A stretch of 64,000 nucleotides of DNA. It comes from Arcuatula senhousia. Lineage: Eukaryota; Mollusca; Bivalvia; Mytilida; Mytilidae. The position numbers and the translations under genes were made by a program. The notes below the pieces were generated by a model that did not search any database, was not told where the DNA came from, and saw only the letters and a list, made by a program, of their open reading frames with translations. Within the stretch, counting starts at the first letter, position 1; every line of letters begins with the position of its first letter. Positions 1 to 10,300 of this stretch are shown here, in pieces. Location: the NCBI GenBank assembly GCA_963971305.1, contig OZ020307.1, forward strand, positions 63,671,702-63,735,701, in the 5' to 3' direction.

Positions 1-778
1 GTATTTCAAAATAATACTTAATTATGATAATGTTGTCAAACCTTTTTCTCACAGATCAATTGTTTACTTGTACTTACTGCATGAATTTACACTTTGGACC
101 ATCCAAACAAAATCCATTTAGATAACATTGACATAAAACTCTTCTTACATGTCTGTTTTTACAGTTTGGACCTGATAAATATAATTTTGCGTATATAAAA
201 CATGTATCAAAATTTCGTCAAAAGCTAGACAGACATGGGGAAATGTGTCTGACTGAATCAAGTATCAGACAAAATTTGATTTGGTCATACAGAAAATTTG
301 AAAAAAAAATTGTTGAACATATAGGAGAAACACCCAAATTGAAAAACTGAAATTTGGTCAGACAGATCCTAAATATACTGTATTTTGGCAAGTCCGCAAG
401 AAAGCATATCCCTTAGTAGATTGATAAGAAGCAATTACAGTAAATTGGTCTCAAAGTATATATCTGATAGATCTTATCCTGTACTTTTCGCATTTACATA
501 AATGTACAAAGAGGTAATAAAGAAATATGCAGCAAGCATACACTTTTTCCTCATCCCATTATTGACTATTCATAAATTTAGGGATTTCAAAGTTAAATCA
601 TGTACACAAGTGTCTAAATTTTATAGCATGTCAATTCTAATTTATTTCTATAAAATAATGTCTTTAGATCAGAAAAAGAGCCCAAGACTTACAATAAATG
701 CAGATGTGTCCAATTTTGTAGAGCCAACTTGTTTCGTACACTTTGTGTCATACCAAGAACCATAACTCCATCTTAGAT

Positions 779-1005
779 ATGGTGCATACATTGATACTAA
801 CCGTGCCTACAAAAGCCTCTATCATACCAAGCACAGTCTTTTAATTTGGACGAACGATCTATATGTAGAAATGGGCATTCTTTGTTGTTAGTTATGGTGC
901 ATACATTGATACTAACCGTGCCTACAAAAGCCTCTATCATACCAAGCACAGTCTTTTAATTTGGACGAAGGATCTATATGTAGAAATGGGCATTCTTTGT
1001 TGTTA
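779..1005. repeat. 115-bp tandem duplication, two copies
   Basis: The segment beginning ATGGTGCATACATTGATACT occurs at 779 and again at 894. The copies are almost identical (one visible change, GAACGATC versus GAAGGATC), so the duplication is recent. Confidence 0.95.
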
Positions 1006-1384
1006 CATTCGCCTAAAATCAACCAGAAGAAAATATTGGATTATCAAAATATAAATACATTACAGGCATGACCATGATGACAGGTATTAATGATTATCCT
1101 TCCACAGCTTTTTAAGTATAGAGACTTAGAATGAATCGTACTACTTTCTAAGTTATTTTCTCTTTCTTTTGTAAAGATGAATAAGCACTAGCCGTCAGAG
1201 ATCCCGCTTGTACAAGTAAACAGATTTTAACTTCTATAGGTAAACTTTTAAAAGTTAAAATTGTCTCCCTTTTTTGACTTTCACTAATTTACTTGTGACA
1301 AAGCTTTCGTTTGTACTTGTCTTTTTGATGTTTGTGACTATTTTAGGACTGGATTTGAATTACATGTATGTGCATTTTATTTAG

Positions 1385-1535
1385 ACCATGGGCCGATTGC
1401 AGAACCACAAGCAATGCCAAATGGCCTCGTTGAAGGCTTCTGGCGGTTGTCCATTGTGATTTTTCTAAACTGCCGCTTAATTGTGGGCTGTGTCACCTAC
1501 ACTTATTCCACATCTCATTATTTTCTATATTGTAC
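1385..1535 (+). repeat. Dispersed repeat family C copy
   Basis: Contains GGCCTCGTTGAAGGC, then TAAACTGCCGCTTAATTGTG and CACTTATTCCACATCTCATT. The same module recurs at about 5038-5140 (-), 23255-23350 (-), 46920-47195 (+), 50820-51015 (-) and 62535-62632 (+). At 50.8-51.0 kb it abuts the 5' side of a PLE reverse transcriptase, so it may belong to that element. Confidence 0.8.
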
Positions 1536-1584
1536 AAGTAAAATGATAGAAAATCATTCTTTTCTTAACCCTAGCCATGCGGGT

Positions 1585-1643
1585 CCCGTATATATACGGG
1601 ATGAGTAACGTCACGCTCACTGCGGATCCCGTATATATACGGG
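1585..1643. repeat. Pair of identical 16-bp palindromes
   Basis: CCCGTATATATACGGG at 1585-1600 and again at 1628-1643, each preceded by GCGG and one base plus T. A CRE-like ACGTCA lies between them. It could be a paired binding site or a piece of a repeat. Confidence 0.9.
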
Positions 1644-2378
1644 GTTGGAGGTCATTTGCCTTTCAACACCTTTTAAACCAATAAAAATGTATATATATCA
1701 TAAGAAAAGGTTATGGATAGTCATAGTAAGGGTTAATTATCCTTATCTAGCCATGACATTTACTTTCATTCATGATTTATATTTATCATGTGTATATGGC
1801 TAAAAGTATCATCAACCTTTACCAGATTGAGATTATCTGTTATCTTCAGTTAATTGAGAAATAATCAACATGTATTGTCCCAAGGGAGTAATTTTCAAAG
1901 GCCATGGCACCATGAAGACAGCCATGCACATCAGAAATTTTTAATGGACCATAGAACAGATGATGTAAACATTTCAAGAAAATTATCTGTTTGATTGTAA
2001 AAATATTGTGTAACAAGTAAAATGAGCTCAAAGATTTTCAAATTTGCTTGTATAGGTAAATTGTTGCTCAGAGAAAAATACTATACTCTAACAAGTAAAT
2101 TTTTGTTTACTTAAAGAAGTAAAATTCTGTTTACTTGTTTAAGTGGGATCTCTGACTGACTAGCCAAATTTTCACAAGTTAAAAGCATAGAGTACTTTTT
2201 AAAAGCTGCCTTATCATGCTAATTATACACAAAATGCATGTACAAATGTAAATAGTGATATAAAATTGATAGAATATCAGTAACCATGATAACCTAAATG
2301 ATAAGTTAAATTTAAACCTATGCATCAGTTATAGACTAGAAACATTAACTTGATCATGTTGATAAAAGAAATACAAAC

Positions 2379-2582
2379 CAAATTTTGAGAAAAAATAACA
2401 CTCTGGCATTTTGGTCATGTCATATTCGTGTAGAAATTCACAGTCGTCTCCTTTCTTACACAGTCCTCTCAGCCAATGTTTACATACGATAGTTCTGTCC
2501 CCTTTGACATGGCGGAATGGACAGGCTGTTCCTTTACTGCAAACATTACTGAGGTAATATGTACAGATAGCGGCTCCAGATT
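2379..2582 (-). CDS. CPSF4: CPSF4 exon 2 (zinc fingers 1 and 2)
   Basis: Acceptor TTTCAG precedes AATCTGGAG and a GTTTGT donor follows TCAAAATTTG. It encodes the first two CCCH fingers and the MTKMPECYFFSKFG linker into finger 3. 204 nt, entering with two bases of a split codon and leaving with one. Confidence 0.92.
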
Positions 2583-4085
2583 CTGAAATTATAGTAAGAA
2601 TATATATATTCAAATGTTAATAAATATAATGCATTCGATTTGATAATATATATCAATGGCATTACCTATCATACACATGTTGTAGAAACCAAACCCATCA
2701 CCATGGATCATTGTTGACCATGTGCAGTATAAGGTAAAAGCACTGTGTCCCCAATTTTTACCTTGACCATAAAAGTTCTTGATGCTGTTCTTGTTCCTGT
2801 TTATCAGTTTGTCTTTGCCCTTTTGGACTTTTGACACTTGAATGCCCCATTGGTGCCTCTTTGCTTCTTTTGAAAGGGCAGACAAAATACTAGTAAACAC
2901 CAATGAGATCATATGGACGAAAAAAACAGACAACATACATGTAAAACACAAAAATACAAAACAACTGAAAAGCAATCAACAAATAACAAGGGTGAACTCA
3001 GGTGCTTTGGAGGAGTAAGCAGTTCTTGCTTGCCATACATATGTAGCACATCCCCTGTGTTGCCGACTGTCATTTCAGCTTGTCGAATCTGGTAAAGGAA
3101 GACAAAACAAAAATCTATGACAGACCAACATCTGCATGCATCTGAAAGATTAATTGAAATCCCATATTACAATGTATTCTATGAGCCCATGATTTAAATA
3201 AGTTTTATTCCCATTGTCAGAACTTTGAAGGCAGCTGTATGAGCAAATATCTCTCTCAATGGTTGTTGTTCTGTCAGGTTGCCTCGTGAACATCATATTC
3301 CAGGAATTCAAACTTATTTTCTTCATAATCACAGTTGAAATCATAAATCTAACATCCTTATATCCTTTTCAGAGGTAAATATATAATACGCTCCCAAAGG
3401 GGGCAATAATGGCAGAAATGTCAATATTTTAGTTGTACTACATGTACTACATGTACAAATGTATGAGCTGAAATTTTCTTCAACGTCCGGTAAAGCATGC
3501 TTGTTTTCCCGAACTTTTGGTGTCTATTTAACGCTTTTTTCTTTGAAATTCGTAGCCGTCATTAAATGCAGGCATAACCCACAAGAAAGCCAGTTTGTAT
3601 TTTATTTTCGAACACAAAAAAAATAACTTCGGGAGCGTCACAGCTTAAACCAGCCTCATATTAGAAATATATCTAACTGCACTATGTTCTTGACGGAGTA
3701 AGGGACTGTTAGAGAAATTGGATGTCAGAATAATTGGCTGTCAGAACAATTGGTTGTCTGAATAATGACCTGACCCCATGACAATTTCGGTCTTGGAAAG
3801 TCTTTTGTTCATATATTTTGCGTTTTGTTGCACAAAGGCCATGGAAATGCTGTTGTGTACATGTGCATATGAAGGAAGAAGAAGAAAAGGACAATCTACA
3901 TGAAGGTTGATACATATTATTTGGATATAAACACAAAATTTCTCAACACTTTATAATAACAGGCATTTTGACTTGGACTTACTGTCCATTCCAGGGAATG
4001 GCAATGGAAGAGCACCCAGCTGCATTTCTAACGATGCTTCAATGTCAAATTGCAAGTAAGTAACAGGTGCCACGACATCCTGCAT
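2379..4085 (-). CDS. CPSF4: CPSF4 (CPSF30), 5' part: exons 1 and 2
   Basis: Cleavage and polyadenylation specificity factor subunit 4, the CCCH zinc-finger subunit of the nuclear mRNA 3'-end processing complex; in animals it helps recognise the AAUAAA signal. Two minus-strand exons join in frame: exon 1 encodes residues 1-34 (begins MQDVVAPVTYLQFD, ends PLPFPGMD), a lysine codon is split A|AA across the intron, and exon 2 runs to residue 102 plus one base. Two complete fingers of spacing C-x7-C-x5-C-x3-H are seen, C41/C49/C55/H59 and C68/C76/C82/H86; a third opens at C96 and is cut by the next intron. The stretch KHWLRGLCKKGD and the order of elements are hallmarks of the family. The remaining fingers and zinc knuckle must lie left of position 1. 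The start is the ATG that gives the family N-terminus. Confidence 0.93.
2583..3982 (-). other. CPSF4 intron 1
   Basis: A 1.4-kb intron with a GTAAGT donor and TTTCAG acceptor. It carries two opposed pieces of the PLE family A tail. Nothing else was recognised. Confidence 0.85.
2761..3100. mobile_element. PLE family A tail, two fragments in inverted arrangement
   Basis: Plus-oriented 2761-2880 carries CTTTTGGACTTTTGACACTT and CCCCATTGGTGCCTCTTTGC; minus-oriented 2881-3100 carries the upstream part of the same tail (GTAAACACCAATGAGA, GAGGAGTAAGCAGTTCTTGC). The same tail ends the PLE copies near 30.4 and 32.1 kb. Confidence 0.75.
3983..4085 (-). CDS. CPSF4: CPSF4 exon 1 (first coding exon)
   Basis: 103 coding nt, 34 codons plus one base. 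The ATG is at 4085-4083 on the minus strand and the exon is followed by a GTAAGT donor. It encodes the short acidic N-terminus ending GALPLPFPGMD, a conserved CPSF4 signature. It is shorter than the usual 60-codon ORF cut-off. Confidence 0.9.
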
Positions 4086-4320
4086 CTTTGATTTTTACAG
4101 TTTTCTCTATTTTTCAAAATAAAAACACGTTTAAGCACTTGGGTGATCTAGATCATTTTCTTAATTTCCTGTCACATGTGTGTTTTAATAAAAAACTAAA
4201 CTTAAAACAAGTCCGGAAGTCCGTTCAGGATTTTCCAAAACAAAGTTTGCTGCTTAAAACTGAGTTGAAAACAGACTCTGAGTGGACTTATAGAAGCATA
4301 CCCATCAGAAATGGAGTGAA
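4086..4320. promoter_or_regulatory. Divergent promoter between CPSF4 and the alpha-arrestin gene
   Basis: Only 235 bp separate the two outward-facing start codons, so both promoters and both 5' UTRs must lie in or across this interval, unless an untranslated first exon exists elsewhere. It holds a perfect ETS/GABP-type core CCGGAAGT at 4213-4220 and an E-box-like palindrome CACATGTG at 4173-4180. No TATA box sits convincingly for either gene. ETS sites are common in bidirectional animal promoters (known); use here is inference. Confidence 0.7.
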
Positions 4321-4382
4321 ATGAACAAAGTTATAATTAGAACACACAAAAGTGCATATGAACCTGGAGAGGAAATTTATGG
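4321..4382 (+). CDS. Alpha-arrestin exon 1
   Basis: Encodes MNKVIIRTHKSAYEPGEEIY plus two bases of a glycine codon. The PGE-x-I-x-G motif before the second strand is typical of arrestin N-termini. The donor, GTATTA, is weak but lets GG|A restore the glycine in exon 2. Confidence 0.8.
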
Positions 4383-7300
4383 GTATTATTTTCATTTTCA
4401 TATTTAGAATATTGCCAAATTATTCAGACCTGCTTTAACCAATGCTTTTTAAAAGATAAAACTCTGTTGATTAAGTAGGGCCCTCATTTGTGCACTGTAG
4501 GGGGACTTTTATCTCTCCTTTTAAAACTATAAAATGTGTAATTTATTCATTTGTAACCAAAGCAAAAGCATGATCCACACCACCGTCACTGAGGATTGAA
4601 CCCAGGTTTTGCTGGTGACACTAGCTAAGTCCATAACTTGTGGCTTTATATTGCCTAATTAGTACATGTAGCTACTACAAGGCAGGTATTTAAACTATCC
4701 TGTTACACTTCCCCCTCCTCAAGAGACTTCATATCTCAATGAATGACTCTTAACAGCTCACAACTAGCTCTTTAAACCCTGTGGGTTTTTTTTAGTTGGG
4801 GGCCAAATGTAACATATCCCAGTGAACGGATAAAGAAAAAATCTAGGGGCAATTACAGTTTATTTACGTTTAATAACAAGTTTACACAGTAAAAGATGCA
4901 TGAAAGGAAACGAATGAATTCTAGCTAGTAACCTTTGATATTTAAACCAGAATGGTAAATGAAAAATTATCAGCTTATGCTCTTTAAAATGTCTAGTGTC
5001 TAGCCCTTTGTCCAGCTTACTTCAGAATCCCCCTCTGGAATAGAAAATAATGAGATGTGGAATAAGTGTATGCGACACAACCCACAATTAAACGGCAATT
5101 TAGAAAAACCACAATGGACAACCGCCAGCAGGGAAAAATTGTACATGTGTACAATATACAGTCTGAGGGAGCAGGGCCCTGCCCGGCTGGGGGATTAGCA
5201 TCCACTTAATTCATTGAAAATTAATGATCCTGAGTTCCGCCATTTATAATTTACGTTGAACTGTATTGGTCAAACATAGTTTTCCACATGTAGCAGAGTG
5301 GCAGAGATGTTGTACCAATTAACATGTATTTTCCAATATGGGGCATTAGATCTGATTTGACATTCCCATAAATTTAATAGAAACACTGTTTATGCACATT
5401 GTGTGGTAAGGCCACACAAAAAAGTATGTGTGTTTACTGTCACATGGTGAAAAAAATTAGGGTCGGTAGGTAGGAAATTATTATTATTTTTTTAACCTTG
5501 AGTCTATGGGGGCAGCTTTGTGACTTTAACAGTGCTTAATGGAAAATGCTCAAAAAAACTTTAGGGTAGGGGGTTAAAAATTAGGTACAATGTAGGGTTG
5601 GGTGACAGTAATCTCACCTACTTTTTTTTGGCCTAAGGACCCATTTAATTACAAGATATTTTCTAATTAAATTTTCATTTATAGATTTGTAAAATAACAT
5701 GAACCTACATAGTAAATTTCAAATTTTGTCTTTTCAGAGTCGTCTATTTGAATGTTGTTAACCCAACTGCAGGAACTGGTGTTAAAGTCAGCTTTGAAGG
5801 CTATGAACATTGTAAGATTTTGAAAGGGAAAATCAAAGATAAACTTCCTGAAAGGACAATTGTTGTTACTACACATGCTTTATCTTTTGTATTAACCCAA
5901 AATAATGAAGAAGTTGTAGCAATTTTTTTCAACATGTTAAATAAACTTAACTCATGCAATGGCTGTGCCAATCTGACTTAAACCTGTGTACATGTATTCC
6001 ATGTATTTATCATGTTTATTGCAGATTGAAATAAAAAACATTTCAAAAGACATGAAAGAAGCAAAGATTAATAAAAATATATACTGATATCACACTGTAT
6101 TACATGATACGGTCAAGACCCATAGATAGATCTATTCTAATTCTCATTTAGATAGCTAAAAGAAAATGATGCATCAACACCTATTTTATTTTCCTGTGGG
6201 TTCTTATGTATATATATTTTTTTGTTATTTAGATGAGAATAGATGGGCTTTGACTGGTTTTGTTGGGTTTTAAGGTATACAGTGTGGATATAGCATTCAA
6301 ATATTGTAGGTTCAAAAAAGCAAAGACAATATCACATATACTGTACATGATATATCAGTCATTTTGTCAGTAGATACTAAAAAAAAACATATAAAAAAGG
6401 GGGAAACACACCTTTTAACAAAACATTCGTAAAAAACAACTTAATTGTACACAAAAGTCAGCAACATACAATAAAACAAGTCAAAAAGACAGTAAATTGG
6501 GTCCTTCCGGTTTAAGCTCTTCTTCTTCTTATTCCTACTTATTTTTGTGTTGTTGCAGTGATATTTAATTATTTTAGAATTATTTATTTCAGTCATTTAT
6601 AACTCTGGTATAAAGGATGAACCTGAGTACTTAGTGAAGAAACAGTATATTGACTGTCCATTTGATCTTTATAAATCAGAAGGTAAATTTGTACCCATAA
6701 ATGATAAGATAATGCTATTATTTGAAACAGAATTCAAACCGAATTCAAAAGCAGATACATTTTGTATACTGTGGATTCATTTATTTTCGTGGGTACCAAT
6801 TTTCGTGGCTTAGTGAAGATTGATAAGTTTGTGGATTCTTAAATTCGTGGTTCTGAAGTCTGCAGCATTCAGATCAATGTTAAATTCCCTTTACATGGGG
6901 TATCAAATTTTGTGGGTCAATGCCAATGAATAATAATGAAACCACAGTATTTGTTGAATATAATGCATCATTGTCATGATTTTTTTTATTGTTTTATTAT
7001 AAAAAGAAAAGAGGGTCAAATATTACTATATCCATATGTAAATTTTACATATGGATATAGTAATATTTGACCCTCTTTTCTTGCTATTTGACACTAAAAT
7101 TCAAGCGACTGTGATCAAACACTAACTAAACTTCCAGTTTTAATCTTAGACATATACATGTATTTAAAAAATCCTTCGAATTGTTTCTTTTCATGTTAGA
7201 AACACATTTCTGTACTATGAATTTATTTGATATTTATTTTCATTGATTTTATAACACATCCTCATTTACTCTATTGGTTTACACTAATCTCTTCGTGTTA

Positions 7301-10300
7301 TAATTTTAAAGTTTCTGATAAATCATTTCATAGGACAATTAGCAAAGCATCTAAAAAGGGAAAAGACAAAATCAGTGAACATTGACAAACAATTAAGTAG
7401 ACAATTTTGAGTCTCAGAATTTTTGTTTTAACAAAAATATTATATTTTTCAGACAATCTTGGAATAGGAAGTTATGTATTTCCATTTAGATTTAAACTGT
7501 TGACAGACCTTCCAGGTAATGTTTTGTAATTTATGTTAAGTATATTTTGTCCTTTGATTTGCACTATCAAACAGAGATGAGTAATCTTAAGATAAACAGT
7601 AGCAAAACAAGTAGCTGCATACCAAAAAAATATAATTCAGATTGAACCTGAGTTTATACAAACTTTTAAACCATTTTTCCTTCCATCTCATAAAGAAGTT
7701 TATTTATTTTTTTTTGCTTATATGCATGTTATTATTGTCTACATGTATCTTATTTGATGGTTTTGTACAGGAGCAGAACACTCAATAAATATTTCCAATA
7801 AGGTCATGAACAACAAATATCAAAACAAAGCAAAAAAGTCCACAGCGTTTCTCCTAGTTTATATCATAATGTTCAGGAAGTTGTTGCTAACATGCATTTA
7901 CCATTGCTCATATTTTATAGGATCATTTAAAGGATCTGAGACCAAAGGACATAAATGGTGGAAGGCCAGAATACAGTACTGGATAACAGCTGAACTGATC
8001 AATGCAGAGAGTGTCAAAGTATAACTTAAGCATAACTTAGGCCATGCTAAAATAGTTCCTAGATTCTCATCCAAATTTTATGAAAATATGGGGCGGGCGG
8101 GCGAATTTTATTTTTTATCCATTTTGATAAAATATGCTTCCAGTTTAAAAGAAATTGACCAAAAAGTAATATAATTTGCCAAAAAATCAAAATAATTTAT
8201 TTGAAGGGATTGAAAAAATCAAGGCGGGAGGGGATGAGAATCTAGGGTATTTTTTTTTATTGGCCTTAAGAATCTTTATTTTATTTCATCGTACACCAGC
8301 TTTTCCATTTACAGTAGTATTTAGACAGTAAATTCATACATCAAGAGGGGTGACTAAGGTACAAATTATTATCACAAATAATTCCAGGGTTAATGTCATG
8401 ACTATATATATTTAGACAAGTTAAATAAAACTAGCTAGTAGATCATGAAGAGATAAGCTACAGTGAATGCAATCAGCATCGTTTTACAAACATAGTTCAT
8501 GCCAAAATTTTTTAAATACTGTAACATACTTATTTTTACTAACTGACAATTTACAGATCTAAATGATTATTAAGTATATTTTTTAGCACATCAGGATGTT
8601 CTTATTTACATTACTGTAAACCAATTTATTTTTGCCACTACAATATTTCATTGTCAGAGAGCAATTCTTCGACCATTTATTTTTGTGAATTTTGGTAAAC
8701 AACGATAATATTACTGTGAAAGAGTTAGTTCGCCACGATATATATTTACAAATTTCTGCTCCTAACGAAATCTGTGAGTAAAAATTGCTTGCGAAAAAAA
8801 GTTGGTTTACATTATTCTTTAGCATTATCAAGGTGGATCTCAGACATACATGTAGTAAGGCTTTTAAGAAGTATAGAACTAAACTGTCACTAAGGCAACA
8901 ATTGGTGCGTCCATCAGTCAGATTTTTATTTTTTTTCAGGAAACTCAGAACATTGTTATAAACCAACCACTGCCTTGTGCCGTCAACCCCAATGGATCAC
9001 CCCAGAATGTGATAGAAACATTAGACATAGCCAAACTACCATTATACAGTAGGAAGATATCTGTGGCAGCTCGACTGTTTGATCACATTCATACTTCAGG
9101 AGGAGTGGCCAAGATACGAATTATCATCACAAATAATTCTAAAGTCAATGTCAAGACTATATACATTAAGGTAAGTAAGATAATATTAACATTTGATAAT
9201 GCAGTGATAATCAGAAAACAAATTGATGTGGAAAAAGTGAACACAACAAAATCAGCCTTATCAATTTGAAAAGATCGCAATAAAAAACATCCAGCTGCCT
9301 TGAAAGAAGCCAGTAGGTGCTGCTTTAGTTTTGCGATTTGTCCATGGCCAAGGTCAAAATAAAATGCATACAATTCAAATCCAGTAAGGAAATAGTTAGA
9401 GAAAAATCCCTCTCTTAAAAAGGAACAGAAAACATCACATTGACAAGTACAAACAAAAGCTTTGTCAATGATTCATGACACTGGCACATACCAAATGTGG
9501 CAGGGTTAAACTGTTTTTTGGGCCCAAACTTCCCCTTATCCCTGGCCCTTATCAATTATCCCTAACAAAGCCAAAAAATTAAGACACAATAAAAATCAAA
9601 TTGATAAATGTTCAATTCAACATGATAGAAATTTAGACAAAAAAACAACAAGAACAAAGGAATGTTCAGTAGAACAGCTGTTACTGACAGCTACCTGAGA
9701 ATCATTCATTAACTGGTGTTGAAAAAATCAAAAATATCGATTTTAAATGCCACACAACTCTTCAAACAATTAATGATGTGTTAAAGTATCATCACATAAA
9801 ACTGACATGCTTGATCGCTTTAATGCTAAAAAATAGCAATTAGTTATAAAGCTTATTAACATTATAAAGTAACTATTAATTTATCAATATTTCTTTTAAA
9901 GAAGTGACTAGATTCAAATATTTAACCAAAATATCCAACTTGTACCCTTTGCATAATAGATTTTGAAGCCAGTTTTTTATTTCTTATAAAAGGTACATTT
10001 ATTACAATCATTATTTCTACAAACAATTCCAAAGGTTATGTTAAACACTTGAATAATACTTCAAGATTTTTCAAGCAAAATATAGTCCATAAAATATTAC
10101 AATATCTTTTTCAAATAAAATAATTTCTATGAAAGGTAAATGTGTCCTATTTGCTTTATAATGTTATAATATCACAATTCTGATGATGTTTTACTTTAAA
10201 AAACCTGCAGGCTATAAAAGAATCGCTGCAAGTTTATAAAAGTTTAAACTTAGAAAAGTTGGTGGTCAACGTTAAGAAGGGAGATAATCCAACTTTGCAG

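Larger units (their letters stand above)
1..2378 (-). other. CPSF4 intron 2 (partial)
   Basis: The next CPSF4 exon (finger 3, expected to begin with EC) was looked for and not found, so the intron probably runs past the left edge. It holds a 115-bp tandem duplication, a dispersed repeat and a pair of CCCGTATATATACGGG palindromes, listed separately. The rest is AT-rich sequence without recognised content. Confidence 0.6.

Noticed and set aside
2610..2975. 121-codon minus-strand ORF in CPSF4 intron 1
   Set aside because: Runs through PLE-A tail sequence; no domain.
4560..4660. Reverse B-box-like GGGTTCAATCC in arrestin intron 1
   Set aside because: Spacing to any A box is too short and no tRNA fold is seen; possibly an old SINE scrap.
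4701..4817. TGTTACA...TGTAACA inverted ends suggesting a small LTR or MITE
   Set aside because: Only short end matches, no target duplication and no coding sequence; not enough to call.
9009..9269. 86-codon ORF starting at an internal ATG
   Set aside because: Part of arrestin exon 6 extended past the GTAAGT donor.
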